From Luteimonas saliphila (GTDB taxonomy: Bacteria; Pseudomonadota; Gammaproteobacteria; Xanthomonadales; Xanthomonadaceae): a DNA stretch of 64,000 nt. Below, piece after piece: positions 42,701 through 51,655 of this stretch (positions within the stretch are counted from its first letter, which is position 1; each line of letters starts with the position of its first letter). Made by a program: the position numbers and the translations under genes. Location: positions 1 to 64,000 of the forward strand of contig NZ_JAETWA010000045.1 of NCBI RefSeq assembly GCF_016774335.1. The letters are read 5' to 3'. The notes under the pieces are model-generated. The model worked only from the letters and a program-made list of their open reading frames with translations. It did no database searches and was not told the DNA's origin.

Positions 42701-43419
42701 GGTCCGGGCTCCGGCGCCACGGCGTCCCGTCCCGCCGCATCCCGCAGCGCCGCCGCTTCTCGCGCAAGCTGCGCGTCCATCCGCAACAGCCGCGAGGCGT
42801 GGATCAGGAAGGCACAGATCGCGGTGGGGATGCCCCACAGGGCGATGTGCAGCGGTTCCAGCACGATGCCGTGCTCGGCGAAGAAGCCCTGCATCAGCAG
42901 CACCGCGCCGAAGGCGATGAACACGTCCTCGCCGAAGAAACGGCCGACGTTCTCGCTGGCGGCGGTCATCGCCTTGATCCGCTCGATGGTGGCCTCGGGC
43001 AGCGTGCCGTGCGCATTCTCGGCGGCGCCGACCGCCATCGGCGCCATCAGCGGGCGCACCGTCTGCGCGTGGCCGCCGAGGTCGACCAGCCCCAGCGCCG
43101 ACAGCAGCTGTCGGCCCCCGAGGTAGGCCGTGAGCGCGCGGCCGGTGGTGGCGCCGCGCAGGCGCGCGATCCACTGCTGCGCGCGTTCCTTCAGGCCGTG
43201 GCGCTCGAGCAGCCCGATCGCCGGCAGCGTGAGCAGGAACAGCGCGAGATACCGCTGCTTGGTGAACGCCTCTCCGATCAGCGACAGCACGTCCAGCGGC
43301 GTGATGCCGGCGAGCAGGCCGGTGGCGATGCCGGCGGCCACCACCACCAGCGCCGGATTGAGCCGCAGCATGAAGCCGAGCACGACCAGGGCGATACCGA
43401 GCAGGGGCCACCAGTTCAT
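42697..43419 (-). CDS. DUF969 membrane protein, putative permease half
   Basis: A 240-residue membrane protein with about six hydrophobic segments (LLGIALVVLGFMLRLNPALV; VVVAAGIATGLLAGI; YLALFLLTLPAIGLLERHGL). The conserved GLVDLGGHAQTVRPLMAPM and AAENAHGTLPEATIERIKAM (in parts) are DUF969 hallmarks; the QTVRPLxxPM segment may lie in a re-entrant hairpin. It is always expected next to DUF979 in genomes that have both. The start at 43419 overlaps the pxpA stop and the end overlaps the DUF979 GTG. Together the pair is about the size of a complete IT-type secondary carrier, split in two. Confidence 0.85.
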   Translation of the reverse strand: MNWWPLLGIALVVLGFMLRLNPALVVVAAGIATGLLAGITPLDVLSLIGEAFTKQRYLALFLLTLPAIGLLERHGLKERAQQWIARLRGATTGRALTAYLGGRQLLSALGLVDLGGHAQTVRPLMAPMAVGAAENAHGTLPEATIERIKAMTAASENVGRFFGEDVFIAFGAVLLMQGFFAEHGIVLEPLHIALWGIPTAICAFLIHASRLLRMDAQLAREAAALRDAAGRDAVAPEPGP

Positions 43420-44171
43420 TGTGTCGCGCCCGGCGCGAGCACGCGGATGCCTTCCGCTTCCAGCGCGGCGCGCAGCGCGGCGGCGAAACGCGCCGCGTCG
43501 GGACGGTCGCCGTGCAGGCACAGGGTGTCGGCGCGCAGCGGCACGCGGGTCCCGTCGAGGGCGGTGACCGCGCCCTCGCGCACCAGCATGCGTACCTGCG
43601 CCAGGGCGGCGTCGAGGTCGTCGATCACCGCGCCCGGCCGATCGCGTGGCGTGAGTCGGCCATCGGCACCGTAGCTGCGTTCGGCGAAGGCTTCCCCGGC
43701 GACGGACAGGCCCGCGAGCCGGCCGGCCTCGGCCAGGGCCGAGCCGGACAGCGCATAAAGGCGCAGCGCCGGGTCGATGGCGTGGACCGCCGCGGCGATG
43801 GCATCGGCCACGTCGGTGTCGCGCGCGGCGAGGTTGTAGAGCGCGCCGTGCGGCTTGACGTGACGCAGTCGCGCGCCGGCCGCCTCGCACACGGCCGCCA
43901 GCCGCCGCACCTGCGCCAGCACCAGCACGTGGATGGCGCCGGGACCGAGGTCGAGTTCGCGACGTCCGAAGTGTTCGCGATCGACGAAGGACGGGTGCGC
44001 GCCGATGGCGATGCCGTGCGCCTGGCACAGCGCGACGGTCGCGCGCATGGTGGCGTCGTCGCCGGCGTGGCCGCCGCAGGCGATGCTGGCCGAGCTGACG
44101 TGCGGCACGATCGCGGCGTCGTCGCCGCAGCCTTCGCCGAGGTCGCAGTTGAAATCGATCCGGTCAGGCAA
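43416..44171 (-). CDS. pxpA: 5-oxoprolinase subunit A (LamB/YcsF family)
   Basis: With PxpB and PxpC forms the ATP-dependent enzyme that opens 5-oxoproline to L-glutamate. The 251-residue product begins DRIDFNCDLGEGCGDD, the LamB/YcsF signature, and contains SIACGGHAGDDATMRATV (Gly-His-Ala-Gly-Asp metal/substrate region), GAHPSFVDREHFGRRELDL and RHVKPHGALYNLAA, ending with CLHGDRPDAARFA. The start codon is TTG at 44171, overlapping the pxpC stop by 8 nt; no ATG fits the family N-terminus. The weak codon in a coupled position suggests dosage by reinitiation. Stop overlaps the DUF969 start. Confidence 0.95.
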   Translation of the reverse strand: MPDRIDFNCDLGEGCGDDAAIVPHVSSASIACGGHAGDDATMRATVALCQAHGIAIGAHPSFVDREHFGRRELDLGPGAIHVLVLAQVRRLAAVCEAAGARLRHVKPHGALYNLAARDTDVADAIAAAVHAIDPALRLYALSGSALAEAGRLAGLSVAGEAFAERSYGADGRLTPRDRPGAVIDDLDAALAQVRMLVREGAVTALDGTRVPLRADTLCLHGDRPDAARFAAALRAALEAEGIRVLAPGATQ

Positions 44172-45123
44172 GGGCGCGCTTCGCGTCGAGGGCCAGCGCG
44201 ATTCTATGCAGGCGCTGGCGCTGGCGGCAAAGTGCGGCGCGGGCCTCGTCGGGCGCGCAGGGCGAAAAGCGCAGGCGGTCGCCGGGCCGCAGCTGCGCCA
44301 GCGCCGGCCAGTCGGCGCGGATCGCGTGGCCGATCCGCGGATAGCCGCCATGGGTCTGCGCATCCGCGAGCAGGACGATTGGCTGGCCGTCCGGCGGCAG
44401 TTGCACGGTCCCTGGCACCACCGGTTCGGACACGCGTTCGCCGCGCTCCGCGGCCGCGATCGCGCGCCCCAGCAGGCGCAGCCCCTGCCGGTTGCTGGCG
44501 GGCGTCACCTGCCACGCATGGGCGAACAGCGCTCCCGGCGGCGCGGTGGCGTCGGAGCCGGCGAGCACGCGCACCACGCGATCGCCGCCGCGCGGCCGGT
44601 CGTCGGAGGAGGGGTCGATCCACCAGTCGGGAAAGCGCACGCTGTCGACGTTGGCCGCGCCTTCGATGGCGAGCCGGTCGCCACTCCGCAGCGGCCGGCC
44701 CGCGATCCCACCGAAGCCCGCGCGCAGGTCGGTGCTGGCGCTGCCCAGCACCGGCACGACCCGCAAGCCGCCGCGCACCGCGAGGTACGCGCGCGCGCCG
44801 TCGCGACAGCGCCCCAGGCGCAACACGCCGCCGGCGGGGACGGCGACCGGGCGCGAGGTCGGCAGCGGGGTCCCGTCGCATTCCGCCTCGATCCCGCCCC
44901 CGCACAGCGCGATGCGCGCGGCGACGTGGAAGCGCAGCCTCGGCCCGGCCAGCGTGATCTCCAGCGTGGGTGCACCCGCCGGATTGCCGGCGAGCAGGTT
45001 GGCGAGCGCGAACGACCACGGGTCCAGCGCGCCGCCGTCGGCGATGCCGTGCCGCCGCAGGCCGCGGCGGCCGGCATCCTGCAGCAGGGTGGCGACGCCG
45101 GGCGCGAGGCACTCGATGCTCAT
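44164..45123 (-). CDS. pxpC: 5-oxoprolinase subunit C (biotin-dependent carboxylase-like, KipA)
   Basis: Subunit of the PxpABC 5-oxoprolinase. The 319-residue product has the cyclophilin-like fold found in urea amidolyase and KipA: MSIECLAPGVATLLQDAGRRG at the front (in two parts), GALDPWSFALANLLAGNP, LEITLAGPRLRF, YLAVRGGLRVVPVLGS, and the C-terminal LLADAQTHGGYPRIGHAI with the GGYPR loop. The start at 45123 overlaps the pxpB stop (ATGA). Biotin is not bound despite the family name. KipA in Bacillus affects sporulation kinase control through KipI; that role is not expected here. Confidence 0.95.
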   Translation of the reverse strand: MSIECLAPGVATLLQDAGRRGLRRHGIADGGALDPWSFALANLLAGNPAGAPTLEITLAGPRLRFHVAARIALCGGGIEAECDGTPLPTSRPVAVPAGGVLRLGRCRDGARAYLAVRGGLRVVPVLGSASTDLRAGFGGIAGRPLRSGDRLAIEGAANVDSVRFPDWWIDPSSDDRPRGGDRVVRVLAGSDATAPPGALFAHAWQVTPASNRQGLRLLGRAIAAAERGERVSEPVVPGTVQLPPDGQPIVLLADAQTHGGYPRIGHAIRADWPALAQLRPGDRLRFSPCAPDEARAALCRQRQRLHRIALALDAKRALA

Positions 45124-45845
45124 GCCGCCGAATCCGCCTGCAGCGCTTCGAATGCGGCTTCGTCGATCGGCCGGAACCGGACGCGCTGGCCTGCGGCCAG
45201 CAGGCACGGCGACGGCCAGGACGGGTCGAACAGCGCCAGCGGCGTGCGCCCGACGAGGCGCCAGCCGCCGGGGCTCGCGCGCGGATAGATGCCTGCCTGG
45301 GCGCCGCCGATGGCGACGCTGCCGGCGGGCACATGGGTGCGCGGGCTCGCCAGCCGCGGCATCGCCAGGCGCGGGTCGAGGCCGATCAGGTAGGGAAAGC
45401 CGGGCGCGAACCCGACCATGGCTACCCGGTAGTCACCCGCGCAGTGCAGCGCCACCACGTCCGCCCGCGACAGGCCTGCGTGCGCGGCGATGTCGTCCAG
45501 GTCGGGCGCGCAGGCGGGTGCATAGCAGACCGGGATCTCGACGGTGGTGGCCGGAACTTGCATCGATGCGTCAACGTCTTCGGGACTCGCCGCATCGAGT
45601 TGCCGGCGCAACCACGCGCCCGCGGTCGCGAACGCTTCGACGCCGGCATCGGTGCAGGGATCGATGTCGAGGAACACCGCCAGCGACGCGTACGCCGGCA
45701 CGACCTCGCGCAGCCACGGCGGCCGCGCCGCCTCGATCCGCCGCACCAGCGCATGCACGCGGGCGTTCAGCGCCGGGTCGATCCCGCGACCCAGCCGCAG
45801 CAGCAGCGCGTCCTCGCCCAGTGGTTCGATGGTGGCGTCGTTCAC
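45120..45845 (-). CDS. pxpB: 5-oxoprolinase subunit B (allophanate hydrolase-like, KipI)
   Basis: Partner of PxpC in 5-oxoprolinase. The 241-residue product carries EPLGEDALLLRLGRGIDPAL at the N-terminus, VVPAYASLAVFLD, then IPVCYAPACAPDLDDIAAHA (in parts), YRVAMVGFAPGFPYLIGLD with the family FxPGFxYL motif, and the C-terminal PAGSVAIGGAQAGIYPRASPGGW. In many genomes PxpB and PxpC are fused. The GTG start at 45845 overlaps the HIT gene stop (GTGA); the stop overlaps pxpC. Confidence 0.95.
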   Translation of the reverse strand: MNDATIEPLGEDALLLRLGRGIDPALNARVHALVRRIEAARPPWLREVVPAYASLAVFLDIDPCTDAGVEAFATAGAWLRRQLDAASPEDVDASMQVPATTVEIPVCYAPACAPDLDDIAAHAGLSRADVVALHCAGDYRVAMVGFAPGFPYLIGLDPRLAMPRLASPRTHVPAGSVAIGGAQAGIYPRASPGGWRLVGRTPLALFDPSWPSPCLLAAGQRVRFRPIDEAAFEALQADSAA

Positions 45846-46273
45846 GCGCGCAGCGCGGCGTCCAGCAGGCGGATGCGACCCACCAGCGCCTCCGGGCTGT
45901 ACGGGCGCGCGGCGACACGGCCCCACACCGGCGCCGGCCAGGCCGGATCGTCCTCGAAGCGCGCGATCACGTGCACGTGCAGTTGCGGCACCAGGTTGCC
46001 GAGCGCGGCGACGTTCAGCTTGAACGGGCGGACCACCTCGATCAGGGCGCGACCGGCCAGGTCGATCTCGTCGGTGAGGCGGTGGCGCTGGCCGGCGTCG
46101 AGGTCGAGCAGCTCGCGGGCCTCGGCGATGCGTGGCACCAGCACCAGCCAGGGATAGTTGGCGTCGTCCATCAGCCGCAGGTCGCACAGCTCCAGCGATG
46201 CCAGCGGATGGGTGTCCGCGGCGAGCTGGGGATGCAGGACGTAGCGGGGCGGTTCTTGCGGGTGATGGCTCAT
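45842..46273 (-). CDS. HIT domain protein
   Basis: A 143-residue member of the histidine triad superfamily of nucleotide hydrolases/transferases. The active-site strand reads N-L-V-P-Q-L-H-V-H-V-I-A-R. The usual H-x-H-x-H-x-x has Gln in place of the first His, but the second and third His are kept, including the one equivalent to the nucleophile, so hydrolase activity is possible. Other family marks are YPWLVLVPRIAEARELLDL near the front. It lies between the DLH-like gene (13 bp upstream) and pxpB (overlap). Its role in the operon is unknown; the link to 5-oxoproline may be only positional. Confidence 0.88.
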   Translation of the reverse strand: MSHHPQEPPRYVLHPQLAADTHPLASLELCDLRLMDDANYPWLVLVPRIAEARELLDLDAGQRHRLTDEIDLAGRALIEVVRPFKLNVAALGNLVPQLHVHVIARFEDDPAWPAPVWGRVAARPYSPEALVGRIRLLDAALRA

Positions 46274-46286
46274 CGTCCGGGTCCGT

Positions 46287-46961
46287 TCAGCGCAGCGCGG
46301 CGTCGAGGAAGGCCAGCGTGCGCTTGCGCGCCAGGGCGGCGCTGGTGGGGTGGAAATGGCGCGGGTCGACGTCGCGGTTGAAGGCGTGACCGGCGCCGGG
46401 GTAGATGTGGATCGCGGCGCCGGGACAGGCGTCACGGTGCGCCTGGATGTAGGCGGGCGGGGTGGTGGCGTCGTCGCCGCCGAAATGGAACAGCATCGGC
46501 GCGCGCAGCGGCTCGCCCAGGAACGGTTCGGTTCGGGCGCCGTAGTAGGAGACCGCGGGGAGGCCCAGGCGGGTATTGGCGAGGAAGGCGATGCTGCCGC
46601 CCCAGCAGAAGCCGATCGCGGCGACCTTCAGGCCCTCGCCCTGCAGTGCCTGCGCGGCGGCACGGACCACGCCCACGGCCCGCTCCGTGCCCAGTTCGCC
46701 GACCAGTTGCCGCCCCCGGGCGAACCCGGCCTCGTCGTAGCCCAGTTCCACGTTGCGTGCGACCGGATCGAACAGGGCCGGCGCCAGGGCGACGTAACCG
46801 GCGGCGGCATAGCCTTCCGTCACGCAGCGGATGTGCTCGTTCACGCCGAAGATTTCCTGCACCACCACCACCCCGCCCAGCGCCGCGGCGTGGTCCGGCG
46901 GATCGGCGCGCCAGGCGTCGATCGGTCCCTGCGGCCCCCGGATGACGATGTCGCGACCCAT
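46287..46961 (-). CDS. Dienelactone hydrolase family protein
   Basis: Alpha/beta hydrolase of 224 residues related to carboxymethylenebutenolidase. The nucleophile is Cys in IGFCWGGSIAFLANTR (about residue 115), the acid is Asp in HFGGDDATTP, and the His is in YPGAGHAFNRD. The N-terminal GGVVVVQEIFGVNEHIRCV contains the conserved Glu (E-I-F-G) that activates the Cys in this family. The substrate is unknown; no aromatic-degradation genes are near. It is the first gene of the eight-gene pxp operon, driven by a TAGAAT -10 divergent from the rimO promoter. Confidence 0.92.
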   Translation of the reverse strand: MGRDIVIRGPQGPIDAWRADPPDHAAALGGVVVVQEIFGVNEHIRCVTEGYAAAGYVALAPALFDPVARNVELGYDEAGFARGRQLVGELGTERAVGVVRAAAQALQGEGLKVAAIGFCWGGSIAFLANTRLGLPAVSYYGARTEPFLGEPLRAPMLFHFGGDDATTPPAYIQAHRDACPGAAIHIYPGAGHAFNRDVDPRHFHPTSAALARKRTLAFLDAALR

Positions 46962-46989
46962 GCAAGGCTTCCGTCCGGCAGATGGCCCG

Positions 46990-47009
46990 ATTCTAGCCGA
47001 GGCTATAAT
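46990..47009. promoter_or_regulatory. Divergent promoters of the pxp operon and rimO
   Basis: A minus-strand TAGAAT (46990-46995) lies 29 bp before the DLH ATG. A plus-strand TATAAT (47004-47009) lies 54 bp before the rimO ATG. The two -10 elements are 8 bp apart, back to back, so polymerase binding at one should hinder the other. No clear -35 hexamers are seen. Confidence 0.6.
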
Positions 47010-47062
47010 TCGCGCCCCGTGACGCCGGGCGTCGCGCGTCCGAACACCAGATACAGCCCCCC

Positions 47063-48424
47063 ATGCCCGCAGCCAGTCCCAAGGTCGGTTTCGTCAGCCT
47101 CGGCTGCCCCAAGGCGCTGGTCGACTCCGAGCGCATCCTCACCCAGCTGCGCGTCGAGGGCTACGAACTCGTCCAGAGCTACGACGCCGCCGACGTGGTG
47201 GTCGTCAACACCTGCGGCTTCATCGACTCGGCGGTGGCCGAGTCGCTGGACGCGATCGGCGAGGCGATCGCGGAGAACGGCAAGGTGATCGTCACCGGCT
47301 GCCTGGGCAAGCGCGCCTCGCTGATCCGCGAGACCCACCCCGACGTGCTCTCGATCAGCGGCCCGCAGGATTACGCCAGCGTGATGTCGGCGGTGCACGC
47401 GGCGCTGCCGCCGAGGCACGATCCCTTCGTCGATCTGGTGCCGCGCCGCGCGCGCGAGGACGACGTCGGCATCAAGCTCACCCCCAAGCACTACGCCTAC
47501 ATGAAGATTTCCGAGGGCTGCAACCACCGTTGCAGCTTCTGCATCATCCCGTCGATGCGCGGCGACCTGGTCTCGCGCCCGGTGGACGAGGTGCTGCGCG
47601 AGGCCGAGCGCCTGGTGGAACGTGGCGGCGTGCGCGAACTGCTGGTGGTCTCGCAGGACACCTCCGCCTACGGCGTCGACGTGCGGTATGCCGAACGCGA
47701 ATGGCGCGGCCGCGCATACCAGACGCGGATGAAGGCGCTGTGCGAAGGGTTGTCGGAACTCGGCGCCTGGACGCGGCTGCACTACGTCTATCCTTACCCG
47801 CACGTGGACGACATCATCCCGCTGATGGCGGACGGCAAGCTGCTACCGTACCTCGATATCCCGTTCCAGCACGCGAGTCCCCGCATCCTGCGGCTGATGA
47901 AGCGCCCGGGCGCGGTCGACAGGGTTCGCGAACGCATCGCGCGCTGGCGCGACATCTGTCCGGACCTGACCATCCGCAGCACCTTCATCGTCGGCTTCCC
48001 CGGCGAGACCGACGCCGAGTTCGAGGAACTGCTCGATTTCCTGCGCGAGGTGCGCCTCGACCGGGTCGGCGCGTTCGCCTATTCGCCGGTGGACGGTGCC
48101 ACCGCGAACGCATTGCCCGATCCCGTGCCCGAAGCGGTGAAGCAGGAGCGGCTCGCGCGTTTCATGGACGTGCAGGCGGAGATCTCCGCGCAGAAGCTCG
48201 AGGCGAAGGTGGGCGGGGTGCAGCGCTGCCTGGTGGACCTCGTCGACGGCGAGCTCGCCATCGCCCGCTCGCGCGCCGACGCGCCCGAGATCGACGGCGT
48301 GGTCCAGGTGCAGAACGGCCGCGAGGCGGGCCTGCAGCCGGGCGATTTCGTCGATGTGGAGATTCTCGGCGCCGACGAGCACGACCTTTACGGCGAGGCG
48401 GTGCCGGCGCTCGTCGCCGGCTGA
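47063..48424 (+). CDS. rimO: Ribosomal protein uS12 methylthiotransferase
   Basis: Radical SAM enzyme that adds a methylthio group to Asp88/89 of ribosomal protein S12. The 453-residue product has the N-terminal MTTase domain ([19 protein letters not shown], with further Cys in [11 protein letters not shown] and GCLGKRA), the radical SAM triad [20 protein letters not shown], the [10 protein letters not shown]-type [15 protein letters not shown], and a C-terminal TRAM domain. [11 protein letters not shown] and IIPSMRG separate RimO from MiaB. The ATG is 54 bp after a consensus TATAAT. Cytoplasmic. Confidence 0.97.
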   Translation: MPAASPKVGFVSLGCPKALVDSERILTQLRVEGYELVQSYDAADVVVVNTCGFIDSAVAESLDAIGEAIAENGKVIVTGCLGKRASLIRETHPDVLSISGPQDYASVMSAVHAALPPRHDPFVDLVPRRAREDDVGIKLTPKHYAYMKISEGCNHRCSFCIIPSMRGDLVSRPVDEVLREAERLVERGGVRELLVVSQDTSAYGVDVRYAEREWRGRAYQTRMKALCEGLSELGAWTRLHYVYPYPHVDDIIPLMADGKLLPYLDIPFQHASPRILRLMKRPGAVDRVRERIARWRDICPDLTIRSTFIVGFPGETDAEFEELLDFLREVRLDRVGAFAYSPVDGATANALPDPVPEAVKQERLARFMDVQAEISAQKLEAKVGGVQRCLVDLVDGELAIARSRADAPEIDGVVQVQNGREAGLQPGDFVDVEILGADEHDLYGEAVPALVAG

Positions 48425-48476
48425 GCGGCCGGCGGCGTTTGCGATACTGCAGCTCCTGCATCCCTGGAGCCGCGCC

Positions 48477-48896
<420 letters not shown>

Positions 48897-48913
48897 GCGA
48901 TCGTCCGCAAGAC

Positions 48914-49417
48914 TCAGTCGCCGTAGCGCACGTCGACGATGAAGAACCGGGCGGCTCCGCCCGGCAGCTGCGCCTCGAACTCGTCGTCGACCCGCTTCTT
49001 CAGCATCGCCCGGGCGAGCGGTGAATCGATGCTGATCCAGCCGAGCCCGGCATCGGTCTCGTCCGGACCGACGATGCGGTAGCGCGCGGTCTCGCCGCTG
49101 GCGGCGTTCTCGACCTCGACCCGTGCGCCGAAGAACACCGCCTGCGGATCCGACGGCGCGGCCTCGACCACGCGCAGCGATTCCAGCCGTTTGCTCAGGT
49201 AGCGCACGCGACGGTCGATCTCGCCGAGCTGCTTCTTGCGATAGGTGTACTCGGCGTTCTCGGAGCGGTCGCCTTCGGCGGCGGCCGCGGAGAGGGCCTT
49301 CACCACCTCCGGGCGCTGCACGCGCCAGAGCTGGTCGAGTTCGGCCTTGAGGCGCGCGTGGCCCTCCGGCGTGACCAGCGCCGTGCTCTTCTCCGCGGGC
49401 GGGCGCCAGCGACCCAA
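48914..49417 (-). CDS. greB: Transcription elongation factor GreB
   Basis: Rescues backtracked RNA polymerase by stimulating transcript cleavage. The N-terminal coiled coil contains [37 protein letters not shown] with the acidic tip D-R-S-E-N-A-E, and [13 protein letters not shown]; the C-terminal FKBP-like domain contains [27 protein letters not shown]-x-Y-R-K-K-Q-L and RVRYLSKRL are diagnostic of GreB over GreA. I propose a TTG start at 49417 ([10 protein letters not shown]), giving 167 residues; further upstream lies the NlpE-like gene's end. The ribosome-binding site is poor. Confidence 0.94.
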   Translation of the reverse strand: MGRWRPPAEKSTALVTPEGHARLKAELDQLWRVQRPEVVKALSAAAAEGDRSENAEYTYRKKQLGEIDRRVRYLSKRLESLRVVEAAPSDPQAVFFGARVEVENAASGETARYRIVGPDETDAGLGWISIDSPLARAMLKKRVDDEFEAQLPGGAARFFIVDVRYGD

Positions 49418-49430
49418 GGCGACGGCCGGG

Positions 49431-49949
49431 TCAGCGCCGCAGGCTGAGGTTGTGCGCGCCCTGCGCGGGGTTGCCCGCGGCATCGAGCATGCGGATTTCG
49501 TCCTTCGACACGACTTCGAAGTGGCGGTCGCCCGCATCCTTGGTGTCCGGATCCAGCAGCAGCCGCGCGCCGGCGTCGTCGACGGTCCAGGTGCCGGACG
49601 TCTCCTGCGTGGAGTCGCCTTCGTGCCGGGTCTCGGCCAGCTGGAAGCGGCCGTCTGCGGCGATCACCAGGCGGGTGTCGATTCCCGGGCAATCCTCGCA
49701 GGGCAGGATGCCGGAGAACGTGCCGGCGAAATCCTTGCGGTCGAATCCGGCCGGATCTTTCGGCGCATGATGGACCACGGCGATGGCGTCGGTACCCGCG
49801 ACGGCGGCGCCGGACGCATGTCCGGAACCCGCCCCGGCGGTGATGGGCTCCGGTGGTTGCGGCGGCGCCGGCTCCGGATCGGGCTGGCAGGCGGAGAGCG
49901 CGAACGCGAGCGGCAACAGGACCAGGCCGGGTGCGATGCGAAGGGTCAT
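49431..49949 (-). CDS. NlpE-like copper-resistance/envelope-stress lipoprotein
   Basis: A 172-residue lipoprotein. The signal peptide ends at the lipobox LSAC (Cys at about residue 21) and is followed by a proline-rich spacer. The folded part matches the NlpE N-terminal domain: [21 protein letters not shown] (in two parts) with the CxxC motif, then YxLxE-type [20 protein letters not shown] and a beta-strand-rich end. In E. coli NlpE senses surface contact and copper and activates Cpx; this protein has only the N-terminal domain. It lies 13 bp upstream of greB on the same strand. Confidence 0.87.
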   Translation of the reverse strand: MTLRIAPGLVLLPLAFALSACQPDPEPAPPQPPEPITAGAGSGHASGAAVAGTDAIAVVHHAPKDPAGFDRKDFAGTFSGILPCEDCPGIDTRLVIAADGRFQLAETRHEGDSTQETSGTWTVDDAGARLLLDPDTKDAGDRHFEVVSKDEIRMLDAAGNPAQGAHNLSLRR

Positions 49950-50027
49950 GGCGAAATCCTTGTCTGAAACGCTGGAGGCGTGCGGGCGAGGGTAGGGCGC
50001 GCGCAGTGAAGAATCCGTTCCATCACC

Positions 50028-51518
50028 CTACTTGAGGATGCCGCCGAGGATACCGCGCACGATGCGGCTGGTGATCGTGCGCGCGGCCTGCTTGCCGGCG
50101 GCCTGGACCACGCCTTGGCGACGCTTGGTGCCGAACAGCCATTCGTTGACCGCGCGTCCCATGCCGCCTTCGGCCTCCGCCGCATCCTTCCCGCCTTTCG
50201 CCGGGGGCGCGCCGGCGTGCGCGGTCGCGGCCTGCGCGCGCGCCGCCAGCAGCTCGGCCGCCGATTCCCGGTTCAGCGCCTTGTCGTACTTCCCGCCCAC
50301 CGGGCTGCCGGCCCGCACCTGCGCGCGCTCGGCGTCGGTGATCGCGCCCATGCGGCAGCGAGGCGGGACGACCAGGGTGTGTTCGACCGGCATGGGGATG
50401 CCCTTGTCCTGCAGCGTCGAGACCAGCGCCTCGCCGGTGCCCAGCTTGCCGATGGTCTGCGCCACGTCGAGCCCGGGGTTGGCGACGAAGGTCTCGGCCG
50501 CGGTCCGCACCGCCTTCTGGTCGCGCGGGGTGAAGGCGCGCAGTGCGTGCTGCACGCGGTTGCCTAGCTGGCCGAGGATGTCGCCGGGCACGTCGTCGGG
50601 GAACTGCGAGCAGAAGTACACGCCCACGCCCTTGGAGCGGATGATCCGCACCACCTGCTCGATGCGCAGGCGCAGCGCCGGCGGCGCGTCGTCGAACAGC
50701 AGGTGCGCCTCGTCGAACACGAACACCAGCCTGGGTCTGTCGAGGTCGCCGACCTCGGGCAGGGTCTCGAACAGTTCCGACAACAGCCACAGCAGGAAGC
50801 TCGAGTACAGCCGCGGCCTGAGGATCAACTGGTCGGCGGCGAGAATGCCGACCACGCCGCGGCCGCCGGTGGTGGTGCGCATCAGGTCCGCCAGTTCCAG
50901 CGCGGGCTCACCGAAGAAGTGGTCGCCGCCGTCCTGCTCCAGGCGCAGCAGCGCGCGCTGGATCGCGCCGACCGACTGCGGGCTGACCAGGCCGTACTCG
51001 GTCGAGATCGTCTTGCGTTCCTCGACCACCAGGTTCAGCAGGGCGCGCAGGTCGTCGAGGTCGAGCAGCAGCAGGCCACGGTCGTCGGCCAGCTTGAACA
51101 CGATGTCGATCACGCCCGACTGGGTGTCGTTGAGCTCGAGGATGCGCGAGAGCAGCGCCGGGCCCATTTCGCTGACCGTGGTGCGTACCGGATGGCCGAG
51201 CCTGCCGTACAGGTCCCAGAACACGACGGGGCTGCCTTCGGGCGTCCAGCCTTCCACGCCGATCTGGTCGACGCGTGCCCGCAGCTTCTCGTTCGTCGTG
51301 CCCGGCACGGCGAGACCGGCGACGTCGCCCTTGACGTCGGCGAGAAACACCGGCACGCCGATCCGGGAAAAGCCTTCGGCCAGGGTCATCAGCGTGACCG
51401 TCTTGCCGGTGCCGGTGGCGCCGGCGACGAGGCCGTGGCGGTTGCCGTATTTCGACGGCAGATGGACCTGGGCGCCGTCCGAGCTGGTGATCGCCTTGCC
51501 GACGAGGATCTGGTCCAT
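50028..51518 (-). CDS. HerA-like ATPase (DUF853 family)
   Basis: A 496-residue FtsK/HerA-superfamily ATPase. Walker A is HGLVAGATGTGKTVTLMTLA near residue 34, followed by VFLADVKGDVAGLA; Walker B is LVFVFDEAHLLF near 264; the arginine-finger-like FCSQFPDDVPGDILGQLGNR (in parts) follows. The C-terminal region (MGRAVNEWLFGTKRRQG ... GILGGILK) may form a hydrophobic tail. These single-gene bacterial HerA-like proteins (YjgR in E. coli) have no known function; no nuclease such as NurA is adjacent, so a role in end resection cannot be claimed. Own TAGAAT promoter. Confidence 0.9.
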   Translation of the reverse strand: MDQILVGKAITSSDGAQVHLPSKYGNRHGLVAGATGTGKTVTLMTLAEGFSRIGVPVFLADVKGDVAGLAVPGTTNEKLRARVDQIGVEGWTPEGSPVVFWDLYGRLGHPVRTTVSEMGPALLSRILELNDTQSGVIDIVFKLADDRGLLLLDLDDLRALLNLVVEERKTISTEYGLVSPQSVGAIQRALLRLEQDGGDHFFGEPALELADLMRTTTGGRGVVGILAADQLILRPRLYSSFLLWLLSELFETLPEVGDLDRPRLVFVFDEAHLLFDDAPPALRLRIEQVVRIIRSKGVGVYFCSQFPDDVPGDILGQLGNRVQHALRAFTPRDQKAVRTAAETFVANPGLDVAQTIGKLGTGEALVSTLQDKGIPMPVEHTLVVPPRCRMGAITDAERAQVRAGSPVGGKYDKALNRESAAELLAARAQAATAHAGAPPAKGGKDAAEAEGGMGRAVNEWLFGTKRRQGVVQAAGKQAARTITSRIVRGILGGILK

Positions 51519-51544
51519 GTGTGCGTTCCGGTGGGGATGTGGCG

Positions 51545-51550
51545 ATTCTA
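51545..51550 (-). promoter_or_regulatory. -10 element (TAGAAT) for the HerA-like gene
   Basis: TAGAAT on the minus strand, 26 bp before the ATG, in the gap divergent from the lytic transglycosylase gene. Confidence 0.5.
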
Positions 51551-51655
51551 TGGCGTCGGCGCGACGCGGCCCAGGCAAGGGCGCAGGGGCCTTCCTTGTG
51601 GCGCATGGCCGCAGCGGATACCCTGCGGGCCGCGTCCGCGTTCCCCCGGTGGTCG

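Noticed and set aside
50028-51518. HerA-NurA end-resection or antiphage system
   Set aside because: No nuclease partner is adjacent; this matches the solitary YjgR-type family.
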